The position numbers and the translations under genes are program-made. This document shows, in pieces, positions 22,171 through 33,500 of a DNA stretch of 64,000 nt. The stretch's first letter is position 1, and each line of letters begins with the position of its first letter. The notes beneath the pieces were generated by a model. That model was not told the DNA's origin, did no database searches, and saw only the letters and a program-made list of their open reading frames with translations. Source of the stretch: Ascochyta rabiei (lineage: Eukaryota > Ascomycota > Dothideomycetes > Pleosporales > Didymellaceae); NCBI RefSeq assembly GCF_004011695.2, contig NC_082423.1, forward strand, positions 310,001 through 374,000, given 5' to 3'.

Positions 22171-23215
22171 TTATTTTAGGATATAGAACACTACACGATC
22201 ATGCCTAGTCAATGTTACCCGTTTCCGTACTCAAAACACAACTTCCAGGTTGGCAACAAAATACCTCCAAAATACAACCATGACGTTTAAGTTGTTGTGA
22301 GTATCATTAATCGTAAGATTTACCGTTTGAGGGTCAAAGCCGTGTGCCAGCACCACAGAGCTAACATTGTCCCCCAGCTTGACCATCCACTCTACGCTCC
22401 TGCCCACCACAGTTGGCATCGTCGTTGCCATTTGATGCGAGCCTCGATTGAACGGGGGTGCAATCAACAGAATGTATCCAATCGAGTTCCAACGTATTCG
22501 AATGTAGGCTCAGGTTGATCCATGAGCATGCCGTCAAAGTCACTGAAGGGACCGAGGCGCACTGCCGTCCTCTCTGCGCCAACAGCAGCAAAAACCACTG
22601 CGGTGACTCCAAGGTGGCACCGTGCTCGCTTTTCGATACTACCCCAAAGTCATCCAGCCGCTCGTCGCAGGTTGTCTGCAAAAGCCGATCCGGCAGGTAT
22701 CCGTTAGAGCCGCAAATTCCGACAACGTAAAATCCTGCAGCTACAGCACTCTTCGCCGCCGCTTCGTAGTCTTCCACGACCTCTAAGATTTCGTCCTCGG
22801 TCATAGCTTCTGGAACTTGATCCGGAGGAGAGACAGGAACAGCACTTGCGGATAATAGTCTAAACCCTTGTAACTCAAGAACGTTGGCGTCAGCAGCTCG
22901 CCCTTGATGTCAGAGCTGGCAGTAAACCAACAGCCTCTGGCGAAGAATGCTGTTGTAACTACACCCCAGGCAGCAATTTGAGATTCCAAACAAATCCCAG
23001 AGGCCTTGTAGCAGCAAGCGGCATTTCTGGCAATTATTGTCGCTTCGCTCACGATGAGTGCACTCGATATACACGCTTTTCGCTCGTAGTATTCTGCGGT
23101 ACATGTCAATACCACACATCTGCAGAAATGTACCCAGCACTCGCTGCCTGCATCAACTTGCACCTATTCAGTGCGGTTGCACTCCTTTCCGTCCATTCGG
23201 TGTGTGGTCGATTCT
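22171..23215 (-). pseudogene. Old Yellow Enzyme (NADH:flavin oxidoreductase) pseudogene
   Basis: On the minus strand, pieces of an FMN-dependent Old Yellow Enzyme occur in the right order but in shifting frames. They are EYYERKACISSALIVSEATII and ESQIAAWGVVT (about 23090-22960), a GLDYYPQ segment, MTEDEILEVVEDYEAAAKSA with SNGYLPDRLLQTT (about 22804-22660), DWIHSVD (about 22470), then HGFDPQTVN, MVVFWRYFVANLEVVF and HDRVVFYILK ending in TAA at 22171. The ICGSNGY stretch replaces the family's usual IHGANGY, losing the conserved His. An in-frame TGA follows EVVF, and several indels break the frame. The damage is not of RIP type. The 5' end fades near 23215, just before the LINE insertion. Confidence 0.85.
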
Positions 23216-25537
23216 GCCTTCAATAAACGATGGTTCGGCAATATGTTCGCAACCGACGGTCGCCTACAGGGCTATAATAAACGCACAAACACATCCAGAA
23301 TGCTAGACAACCTAAGGATTCTACAAGTAAATCTAAACAAGAGCGCACAAGCTACAGAGAGCGCCTTGCAACTTGCAGTAGAACTAGCTATAGACCTTGT
23401 CTTAGTACAAGAACTGTAGCTCACCCCTACTTAATAACCACCTTTAGACTACTTAGACACACGCTCTGTAAACTACCCTTCCTTTACACAAATCCTACCC
23501 CTACTACAGGACTACAGCATAAGGCTATGCGTTCTAGCCTATGTCCTACACTTAACAACAGTATAAATCACCCTAGCTGCAGATTTAAGCCCTAACCTAG
23601 ACTTCCTAGCTATTACAGTCTAGTAGTCTAGGTTAAACTTTATAATCTATAATATCTATAACTAAACAAACATATAAGGAACAACAATAGTAGAAAGAAA
23701 GCTCCTAAATAGCTGCACTCTGCCTAACTTAATCCTACTAGGTAACTTTAACACCTACTACCCTTAGTAAAACCCTACTATAACTACTAAAACACTAAAA
23801 GCTAGTAGTTTTATTACCTAGATAGAAGAATAAAACCTAGAGCTATTAAACAACCCTAGTATAGGCACCTTCTACAGGCTAAACATAAGTAGGGAAAGTG
23901 TTCTAGACCTTACCTTTACTACATATAGGCTTAGAAACTAGATAGAAGACTAGTAAACCCTAGTAGGTATAGGCTTAGACTACCTAGGCATCCTGTTTAT
24001 AATAACAACGCCTAGAACACAGCTCCTAGATAAACCTACTTCTTAGTTTAACACAAAGAAGGCAGACTAGGACCTATTTTAGAAGGAGCTAGCAAAGAAG
24101 TTAGTAAAAAGCCCTGCTCTTAGTACTACCTGCCTAAGCCACTCTACTAGCAAAACCCTACTCCTTATCTAAGGAGAGGACAGAGATCTAGAGGAGCAGC
24201 TAGAAGTAATAGGGAAGGAGCTAACAACAGCAATAATAAATGCAGCTAAAGCTGCAATCCTATAAAGCTCTACTAGTGCTAGAAGGAAACCTTAGTAAAA
24301 CCTAGACCTAAAAACACTTAGGACAAACATGCTAAGCAAATAACGCTACCGATAGAGAGAACTAGTAACTAGCCCTATAAACACCTATATATAGAAAAGG
24401 GACTACCTAATTATTAGAAACAGCTATCTATAAGTAGTAAAAGTAGTAAAGTATAACTACTAGAATTAATTCCTAGAAAAGGAGAAATAAAAATTAATCT
24501 TTAAAGTAGTGTTTTATACTAGGTCTGTAAGCAGCTAAAGCATACCTGCTATATAAGGCCCTAGAGGAATAGAGAACTCCTTTTAAGGCAAATGCTTAGC
24601 GCTAAGAGATACTCTCTTCCCTAGCTAACCTACCTCTTAACCTATAGAGTAGAGCACCTAATAGGAAGGTAGCTAGAAATAGCCACCTCTTACTAAAGAA
24701 GAGCTAGAACACGCCTGCTCTTTACAAATCTAAAGTAGCTTCCTAGGACTAGATACTATAAACTAGGAGATTATTACTATAGTATATAAAGTAGAAATAG
24801 ACATATTTTTCTATACGTTCTCTACCCTATTTAACTATAGGTACTATCCTTAAATCTAGAAAAGAGCAATAGGAATTATCTAAAAAAAGCTAAATATACT
24901 AGACTACTTAGCCCCTAAAGCCAATAGGGTAATTGCCCTTCTAAGCTACCTAGGCAAGGTAGCAGAAAGGCTAGTAGCTAAATAGCTTAGCCTACTAGCT
25001 AAAATAACTACCCTACTTTACCCTTTATAACTAGGTAGAAGAGTATAAAAATTAGCTATAGACACTTTTATACTGCTACTAAACTAAGTATAAGAATAGA
25101 GGAAACTAAAGTGTACAATAATTATAGTGTTCTTAGACATTAAAGGAGCCTTTAACCATGTCTTACTAGGCTAACTACTTACTATCCTATAAAAACTAAA
25201 GCTACTATACAGCCTAATAGCCTAGATCTAATTATTCCTCTCTAGACGCTAACTATAACTATCCTTTAATAGAGAAACAGAAGAATTTAGCAATATAAAC
25301 GCTAGAATCCTATAAGGAAGCCCTATCTTACCTATTCTATTCCTAATATATATTAGACCTTTATTTTAGTTAATTACAAACTACTTACTATCCTACCTAA
25401 ACAACCTAGCTATTACAGTATTGTCTACCAGCCTAAAGAAAAACATCTGCCTACTAGAAAGGGATATAGCCAGCCTATTTAAAAAAGGGTCTAGCTACGC
25501 AATTTAGTTTAATGCGTTAAAAACTAAACTTAACGTA

Positions 25538-27391
25538 CCCTACGGGCGAGCCGCTCAACAGGCGAGCCGCTTACTTTTGCCAAGCCCCTACCAAACTTCT
25601 CCTCCTACACTAATGTCTTCTTAACAACACCATTTAGACGCGTTAAAGGAAGCTTAGATACAGCTTGCGCTCTAGGCTCTTAAACAAGACGCGAATCTCT
25701 CTTAGTAACGCGCTGCAGCTATCTACAGGGTCCCTTAAAAGACACTAAGTAACTAATATATAGGATAACCTTTACGCGCAGATTCTATAGCTAACTTACA
25801 GAAGCTAGATAATAATAAGAAGGAGGTAATTATTAAGCATGTTCTTAAGCTAGATGTATAAGGATTTTCCCCTTAGCTCTTAGATATAGCTACTATAGCT
25901 AATTCTTTGCGCGCTAAGCGCAATCTAGGCCCTATTAGCGTAAACTAGCCTAGTACGTTTGTTAAGCAACACCTAGAGCTTAAAGTTAAGTTTAATTGCA
26001 AGTACGACTACAAGAGAGCCCTCTGTAAGGATTCTAAGGTTCTATAGGGCTAGTTTAGCCTAGTAGCTAATATTAAAGCTAAGTATAGCATCTAGGATAA
26101 AGACATGTACAACTTTAACAAGACAGGCTTTATAATAGGCTAGATCTCCCTAGGAGCAGTTGTTACAGCTTTAGAACGACAGGGTCGGCTAAAGGCTATC
26201 TAGCTAGGTAACTAAGAGTGGGCTACGGCTATAGTAAGCATTAATGCTAAAGGATAGGCTATTCTAGCCTTCCTTATCTTTAAAGTCTACTACTACCTCT
26301 CTGCCTAGTACAAAGAAGAGGATCTGCCTTACAACTAGGTTATTAGAGTCTCTAATAACGGCTGGACTACTAATAAGCTTAGTCTTAACTAGTTAAAGCA
26401 CTTTAACAGGCATATAAAGGAGCGTACTATTAGCACCTACTATTTACTTATTATTAATAGTTATAAGAGCTATAACTCTCTTAAATTCTAGCAATACTAT
26501 AAGGATAATAAGATTATTGCTCTCTGTTTGCCTCTTTACTTATTACACCTTACACAGCCCCTTAATATAGGTTGTTTTACTGCTTTAAAGAAGGCGTATA
26601 GGCGCTAAGCTAAAATACTTATATATAACTAGATTAACTATATTATAAAGACAGAGTTTCTGCTATACTTTATACGCGCCTATAATACTATAATTACTTC
26701 TAAGAATATCTAGGGAGGGTTCTAAGGTGCTAGATTAGTTCTATTTAACCTAGACCGGGTTATAATAGCCCTTAATATAAAGTTGCACACTCTATTACTA
26801 CTACTACCTGTTAATAACAAGCTCTAGCAGTTGTAAACCCTAAGCAACACCCTTAAACTTAGGTTGTAATTAACGCTTATAAAGACAAGAATTTAGAGGT
26901 ATATAGATAGTTCGCCTACCTCTATAGTTAAGGCGTTTAAGAAGGTAGTAAAAGGGGCAGTAATAATTGCGTATAAGCTAGTATTAGCGTAACAGGAGAT
27001 TACTTAGCTTTAAGCTGCTAATAAGGTAGCTATATAACAAAAATTACATAAAAGAAAGTAAGTTTAGGTAGAAGGGACCCTAACAGTTAAGGATAGCCTG
27101 CAATTAATAACTCTAAAGGAGTTTAGGGCGCGTAGTAATAGGAAGAAGGCAAAGAAGTAGGTGCGCGCTAAAGGAGGTAAGCCCTCCTAAAGACGCTGTA
27201 GATAGTGCAATCAGACAGGACACAACGCGCGAACGTGTTAGAAAGAGGTAGAAGTAGTTTCTAAATAGTATTACAGGCCATACTGCACTTTATAGCACTA
27301 AACTAGGTTATTTTAGGCTATAATAGGGTGGAGTTTAGTAGGGGCTTAGTAAAAGTAAGCGGCTTGCTTGTTAAGCGGCTTACCTGTAGGG
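25538..27391 (+). mobile_element. Second Fot1/pogo-type transposon, nested in LINE copy 1
   Basis: The element is 1854 bp and bounded by TA (25536-25537 and 27392-27393). TIRs of about 50 bp begin CCCTACGGGCGAGCCGCT on the left; the right one, read inward, begins CCCTACAGGTAAGCCGCT. Each TIR holds the motif GGCGAGCCGCT twice (damaged on the right). The left TIR is less mutated than the right. It interrupts the LINE reverse transcriptase, so it came later. TIRs and interior differ from the 6976-9104 element, so it is a separate family. Confidence 0.92.
25610..27290 (+). pseudogene. Pogo-type transposase relic with C-terminal zinc knuckle
   Basis: Ignoring stops, the plus strand reads as an HTH region (about 25620-25990, ending with SVN-PSTFVKQHLELK), then the DDE core: DKDMYNFNKTGF (about 26100), SNNGWTTNKLSLN (about 26350), LLIINSYKSYNSL (about 26445) and LLHLTQPLNIGCFTALKKAY (about 26540). 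Catalytic Asp positions in NFNKTGF and IINSY have become Asn. Near the end is a CX2CX4HX4C knuckle (CNQTGHNARTC, about 27205-27240), as in many fungal pogo transposases. The stops are RIP-type. Confidence 0.88.
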
Positions 27392-29283
27392 TACGTTATC
27401 TACTTTACTATAAGCTAAAAAGTAGAAAACTATACTATTACCCTACTAGACATGTCTATAATAACTCTAAAAGAGACTGTTAAATAGCTAGAAATCTACT
27501 TTAATAACAGACTCTTATTTAAAAAGCACGAGGCTATAAGGATTAGCTAGGTAAGGAACTCCTTTTATAGAATATGTAGACTAGCAAACAGTAGTAAAGG
27601 CCTTATACCTACTACCCTTATACAAATATACCTAGCCTATATTACTAGTATAGCAGACTATAGATACTAGGTCTTCTAGAAGTAATAAGCTAGAATAGTA
27701 AAACAACTACAAGGACTGCAGAACCTAGCAATTAGGAAAATCTTAGGCAGCTTCTAAACCTTATTTATAATACCCTAAGAGGTAGAGACAGATCTAGCCA
27801 CTCCTACTATAAGACTAAATTCTGCAATAAGAAAGTACGCCTTTAGAGTTAGGAAGCTACTAAAGAACTACCCTATCTACACTGCTATAACACAACTAAA
27901 GTCTACCCTATAAAACACAGACCTAGACTCTAGCACAGAGTAAAGAGAGGTTAACTGTAATAGGCTAAGAATAGGACTTTCTATATAGCTTATGCAAATT
28001 ACACAGTCTATAGAGAAGGCTATACCTAGCATAAGAGAAGAAAAACTAAAAGACTTCTACTTCTACCCCTAGAACAAGGCTACGGCATACTAGACTAAAA
28101 TCTTAAGACTACTAAAAGAAGATAAAGTAAAAGCATATAAGATATAGATGCTATAAAAAGTAGGAAGTAATATGCTAGCTATCTACATAGACGCTTCTTC
28201 TGTAGGTAAAGGCCTAGGCATAGAAGTAGGAATTACAGTCCTAGACTACAAACAATAGCCTAAGGAAATCTACGCTATAAACTATAATCTTAGTAAAGGC
28301 TAAATTATACATAATAGAGAACTAGAAGGTATAATATAAGGCTTTAAAATTACAGCTACTATAGCTACTACAGTATAAGGCATCTAAATCTTTACAGATA
28401 ACTAGGCAGCAATCCTAAGACTAAAAACTTCTTTAAATAAACCTAGATAGGCCTAGTAAATACGCTGTATAAAGGTAGCTAAAACTATTAAAGATAAAGG
28501 AGCTACAATCAGCCTTAAATAGGCCCCTAGCTACTAGGACATTACAGGGAACAAGAAAGCAGACTCTCTAGTAAAAGAAGCAACAGAAAAGAGGCCTACC
28601 TATAAGTTAACAAGCATTACTATAACTAGAATTTAAGTGAAAGCTATTATAATAAATAAGTAGAAATATAAACTAGACACCTACACAGATAAAGTAATCC
28701 TAAGGAAAATATACACTTACGCAGTAAAATGCAATCTAGAACTAATAAATAAGATAAAACTACTAAAAAACACTAAAAGAGAGGTAGCTAGCGCCTATTA
28801 CTAACTAAAACTAGGATATAGATATAACAAAGTATACCTACATAATATATAGAAAGTAGATAATAATAGATATATCTGTAGCTACGTATAAATAACACAA
28901 CACCTTCTACTTAGCTATAGAGAATATAGAAACGCATAAAAAACAATACAAAACAGCCTATAAGGATAAAGGCTTTTAATAAGACTACTACTACACACAA
29001 CCTAAGGAATTCTAGCTACCCTAGCTTTTATTTTAGAGACAAGAGTAGGCATATGTAAGTAGTACCTATAATAAACAACAGACACCTAAAAACCTCTGTT
29101 AAACTTCTTAGAGCATAGGCTCTTACCACAGGACTTTAACTACACATTTTCTATCCCCTCTTACAAACACGCTCCTTAAATTACTAAAGTGGCTTAACTG
29201 CTCTCGTCTTATATAGTCTTAGACTCACACAGGACGTTAAACTTATCAATTAATTAATTAATTAGTTAAGCAACCGACGGTCG

Positions 29284-29815
29284 AGGCTAGTGGACTTACT
29301 GTGGTTGCCGGCGATTGTATTGTAGGTGGAGACCAGCGACAAGGGTTAAGGCCGAGATCATAAAGCGTATCGCTTGCAATACTCACTAGTTAGATTGGCT
29401 CTACAAGCTGGCTGCGCATTTATCTATCAATCCTAAAATTGTTAAGGTTGCGTTGCGATGATCAGACTGTCAACTACACCGAGACCCACCTAGAGTACTT
29501 CCGCCGGCAACCACAGTAGGGTTGATAGCAACCGCTAGAGTCTGGGTGGAAATGGTAGTTAGCGAGGTCAACTCGGCGTCTCAAGAGATTAAAAAACTCG
29601 GCACTGTACATACGCGGCTCACCCTGCTACTTTAGTGTCACCTTAACGCTACCCTGCCTTTTAGGGTATTATAAAGTCCAGTAACAAAGTGTGCACTCTA
29701 CTTGGTAGCTGGCATAAGTAGTGTAGGTGGGCCTAGGATAAGCTAGATGTTGCGGAATAGCTCTATCAACTAAATTACATTAGACCCTTACTATCTTTGT
29801 ATATAATACCATGCC
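29284..29815. other. Undamaged island between LINE and gypsy elements
   Basis: This 530-bp stretch keeps frequent TGG, TGA, CCA and TCA and so has escaped RIP, in contrast to both sides. It should be the original host sequence to the right of the LINE target. No gene was recognised; it contains a small MITE. Confidence 0.7.
29299..29516. mobile_element. 218-bp MITE with TA duplication
   Basis: A perfect 15-bp inverted repeat, CTGTGGTTGCCGGCG, bounds the stretch and is flanked by TA (29297-29298 and 29517-29518). Similarity between the ends continues imperfectly for another 20 bases or so (GTAGGTGGAGACC versus CTAGGTGGGTCTC). The TA duplication points to the Tc1/mariner/pogo superfamily. It has no coding capacity and no RIP damage. 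Its TIR differs from both Fot1 elements in this window. Confidence 0.8.
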
Positions 29816-30004
29816 TGTTAGGCGCTAGGCCTAGAGGTACCTCTGCCGCTCTTAGCGAGCTATTATAGGGCTAGCCAGCCTAGACTATACAAGGGTGTTA
29901 AAGGTTATTACTAATTTACTAGCAATTAGTCTTATTACTACATACTACGTACTATAATACACCTACTACCCTCTTTAACCCTATCTTTCCTTATAATTAC
30001 CTTA
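29816..30004 (+). mobile_element. Truncated LTR of the gypsy-1 family
   Basis: The sequence TGTTAGGCGCTAGGCCTAG and the next 180 bases match the gypsy-1 LTRs, but similarity ends after TTATAATTAC, about 13 bases before the normal LTR end. No internal sequence follows; a fold-back element remnant begins at 30051. It is best read as a solo or broken LTR older than gypsy 1. Confidence 0.85.
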
Positions 30005-30050
30005 TTGTTGCGTAAGTAAGCGTGTAGACCTATATATAGAGGCTCGTATA

Positions 30051-30232
30051 TACAGTAGCAAAAGGGTAGAGGTAGAGTAGGGTAGGGGTACATCACGTGA
30101 TGTACCCTACCCCTACCTAACCCCTACCCACGCTAATTCCTTACTAAGAGGGTAGGGGTTAGGTAGGGTCTACATAGGGTAGGGGTAGAGGTAGGGTAGA
30201 GTCTATATAGGGTAGGGGTACAGGTAGGGTAC
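30051..30232. mobile_element. Fold-back element remnant (copy D), split by gypsy 1
   Basis: It begins TACAGTAGCAAAAGGG, the same end as fold-back copies B and C after C-to-T change, and continues with GGGTAG-type repeats. A 20-bp perfect palindrome (GGTACATCACGTGATGTACC) lies at 30087-30106. The element is cut at 30232 by gypsy 1; the sequence beyond its 3' LTR (38360-38370, ATTACGTAAC) looks like the half palindrome from the other end, so D was already a short deletion derivative. Confidence 0.7.
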
Positions 30233-30434
30233 TGTTAGGCGCTAGGCCTAGGGGTACCTCTACTAGTCTCAGCGAGCTACTATAGGGCTAGCCAGCCTAG
30301 ACTATATAAAGGTGTTAGAGGTTATTACTAATACTCTAGTAATTAGTCTTGTTACTACACACTACGTACCTTTATACACCTACTGTCCTCTTTAACCCTA
30401 TCCTCCCTTATAATTACTTTATACACTCTTTACA
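30233..30434 (+). repeat. Gypsy 1, 5' LTR
   Basis: A 202-bp LTR with TG...CA ends, matching the 3' LTR in length and most positions; the differences are mainly C/T and G/A. Confidence 0.92.
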
Positions 30435-30559
30435 TTCTAATTACTCCTATATTATAATTAAAGATAGACCTAAGCTACTATAAGTCTTAAACTAAATTAT
30501 CTAGGCTTACTGTCTTTAGAGAGGGACTAAGACAACCTACCTATAGGAGAGCTAGTAGA

Positions 30560-33500
30560 GCGTAAGGTAACACCTCCCTCTGCAGATAAGAAGATACCTT
30601 AATAGACACTAAGTGTCTATAGTGCCTTAAGAGGATCTGTAGGTCCTCTAGGTAGTATACCTTACCCTAGAATTTATATCTATAGGGCAGCTTTAGCTAG
30701 AAAGGGCTAAAATAGCCTAGAAGTAGGTAATTAATATAAGGAGTTAGAAAACTTACACAAATAGTTGCAAGAAACAAAAGACTAAGAGGAACTTTCTTCT
30801 TTTTATAAACTTAGACGCAAATATTATAAAAGAGATCTAGTAATAATCCTATCCTTCTAAAAAGTACTAAAAGAGGTAGAGAAACTACAATCTTTTCTAT
30901 CTATAAATCTTCTATAACCTAAACCCCTATAGAAGTACGTAAAGCGCAACTACGCTAAATATAACTATTAGAAGAGAGATTATAAGAGATACTTCCTTTA
31001 ATCTCTAGTTAATTTCCTTATAGAGGAATAAAAGATTAACTTTAGTATAAGGTACCTTATAGAGAACCTAAAGACGTTATAGTAGGCCTACTGCACAACT
31101 AACTGCTGTAATTAGCTAACCTAGGAACTAATATAGTAAGAGCTAAAAAGAATTATACTAAACACTCTAGAAATACTAGCTAAATATAAGTAAGTAGTTC
31201 ATAAATCCTAAAAGTAATATAAGTAGCAGAAATCTTAGTCCCCTACAGATCTGTTAGACTTTATGCGTCTACTATAGGAGAAACTAGGTAACCTACATAC
31301 GCTAGAGCTTTAAGTTCTAGAATATGTTGATGTACTACTCCCTAGCATATAAAAGGACTTATTTCTTATCTTCTACAAATAAAGGGACATAATCCTAAAG
31401 GTAGAGGAATAAGCTAACATTATTAACTAGAGAATAGGTTATTATAGCTAACAGCTACCTAAGAAGACTTTAGCTAAGGGTAAGATAACTAATAAAGGAC
31501 TACAACAGTACTAATTTAGTAACTCTAGGTTAGAGGGGTACATAAAAACCCTAAAAAAGTTATTTAAGTCTAAGAAGTTCTGTAAGGAGCTAGTAAAGCG
31601 TAAAAAGGGCTAGGATAGGCTATATAAGGGCTAAAACGCATACCTTAAGTATAGAAAAACTAGTTACTACTGCCCTAACTACCTAAAGCTAAAGTTAAAC
31701 TAGAAAGACCCTACTCTAGATAAGTTAGGAAAAGACAAGAGGCCTAAGACCTAATTTCCTCTCTTATAGCTTATATTAAATTATCTAAGAAGAAGAAGAA
31801 GAATATCTCTCTTTATAAGGCAGTGTACCTAGAATATATATACCTACTTAAAGTTAAAGCATTTATAGGCAACGCAGAGAACGTAGAAGCCTTAATAGAT
31901 AGAGGGTTACAACTAAACTTAATTTTAGTTCTCCTAGCAAAGGAGCAGGATCTAGAGGTTATACTATTAAATAAAATAGTAGCTAAAGGTGTAGGCAGAG
32001 TAGAATTACCTATCTATAGAGTAACTACAGTAGAAGTATCTATTATTAACTCCTATAGAAGACAGAAGGTCTAACAGATACCTTTTATAGTTATAGACCT
32101 ATAAAGTTATAAGATATACCTTAGATTACTCTAGATTAACTAGACAAACCCTAAGCTAAGCTATTTAAGCTAGCGTATACTCTTCTAAAGGAAGAAGTAT
32201 AGAGACTCTTCTAAACTAGAGAAAACAGTGTTAGAAGATGCTAAAGAGTTTAAACGCACTATAAGAAGTCCCTTAGTAGACGTTTATATATGTATAGTAA
32301 ACTTAGTAGGTATATATAACCTAATATCTACTAAAAAGGGCCTAATTCTAGAAGTATATTGCGATTATGCGTACTTAGGATTAGAGGATAATGCTTAGGT
32401 CCTACTAGAGCATAGAGAGCACAACCTAGCAATTAATATTATAGAAGGAGCTACTTCCTTCTACTAATTGTTATACAGGCTATCTGTAATAGAATTAGAG
32501 ATAATTAGGAAGTATCTAGCAGAATATCTATAACGTAGCTAGATATAACACTTAAGGTCGCTAGTAGAAGCGCCTATTCTCTTTTTAAAGAAGAAAGACA
32601 GTAACCTATAACTGTGTGTAGACTTTAGAGGTTTAAACAAGATAATAGTTAAAAACTGCTATCTATTACTACTAATTATAGAGTTACTAAAATAACTAGC
32701 GCAAGCTAAGTTCTATACTAAACTAGATGTACATAAGGCGTATTACTATATCTAAATTAAGGAAGGGGATAATTAGAAGACAGCTTTTTAAACTAGGTAT
32801 AGACATTTTAAGTATATAGTAATGCTGTTTAGACTTATAAATACTCTTAACTAATTTTAGGCCTATATAAATAAGGCACTAATAGGATTAGTTAATGTAA
32901 CTTGTATTATGTATCTAGACAACATATTAGTATACTCTAAGACAGAGGAAGACTATATTAGACATATTAAGAAGGTCTTAGAGAGGCTTTGTAAAGCAAA
33001 CCTCTATATGCGCCTAGATAAGTGTAAATAGAACTATTAACGTATAGAGTACCTTAGGTACATAGGCTTACCTAAAGGGGTAAGTATTAACCTAGATAGG
33101 GTTAAAATACTCTAAGAATAGCTAAGCCTGCGTATAGTTTATAATATCTAAGTATTTATAGGCTTTATAAACTACTATTAGAGGTTTATTATAGGGTTTT
33201 CTAAATTAGCCTTGCTATTAACCTAATTAACCCAGAAAGGGCTAAATTTGGCTAAATCTAGTCAAGTAATAAGGAAGGAGGAGAGTTAGCCTCTTAAGCT
33301 AAGTAAAGAATCCCTATAAGCTTTCTAGAATATAAAGGACTTATTTATTAACGTACCTATCTTAGTTTATTTTGTACCTAGGAAACAGACTAGAATAGAA
33401 GTAGATGCCTCTAGAGGCGCTATCTTAGGAATCCTTAGTTAACTAGTCCCTAGGGAGGGGAAGCTAGCCTAATAGAGGCCTGTAGACTTCTATTTAAAGA

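Larger units (their letters stand above)
23300..29070 (+). pseudogene. LINE ORF2 relic: endonuclease, reverse transcriptase, RNase H
   Basis: From ATG 23300 the frame is open for 40 codons (NLRILQVNLNKSAQATESAL, then LVLVQEL) and then meets many TAG and TAA stops. The endonuclease part continues to about 24030 (ILLGNFNT block at about 23730). The reverse transcriptase occupies about 24880-25530 (FLDIKGAFNHV, then a GSPILPILFLIYI block) and resumes after the nested Fot1 at about 27395. An RNase H domain lies at about 28170-28590 (IYIDASSVGKGLGIEVG at its start, IFTDNQ-like later with Q as stop, and a DITGNKKADSL end). Domain order is that of fungal Tad1-like LINEs. The frame is not translatable. 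Confidence 0.88.
23263..29269 (+). mobile_element. LINE (Tad1-like non-LTR retrotransposon) copy 1, with 14-bp target duplication
   Basis: The duplication GCAACCGACGGTCG lies at 23249-23262 and 29270-29283, exactly bracketing the element. The 3' end is an A/T tail with TTAA repeats (about 29246-29266), as in many LINEs. A 1.85-kb Fot1 element is nested inside, so the LINE itself is about 4.15 kb. The endonuclease domain begins almost at the 5' end and no ORF1 (gag-like) precedes it, so the copy is probably 5'-truncated. RIP damage starts at this border. Confidence 0.9.

Noticed and set aside
22361..22804. Functional Old Yellow Enzyme gene with introns
   Set aside because: I tried to explain the breaks as introns. 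The breaks lack GT..AG pairs at the right places and the active-site motif is altered, so a pseudogene fits better.
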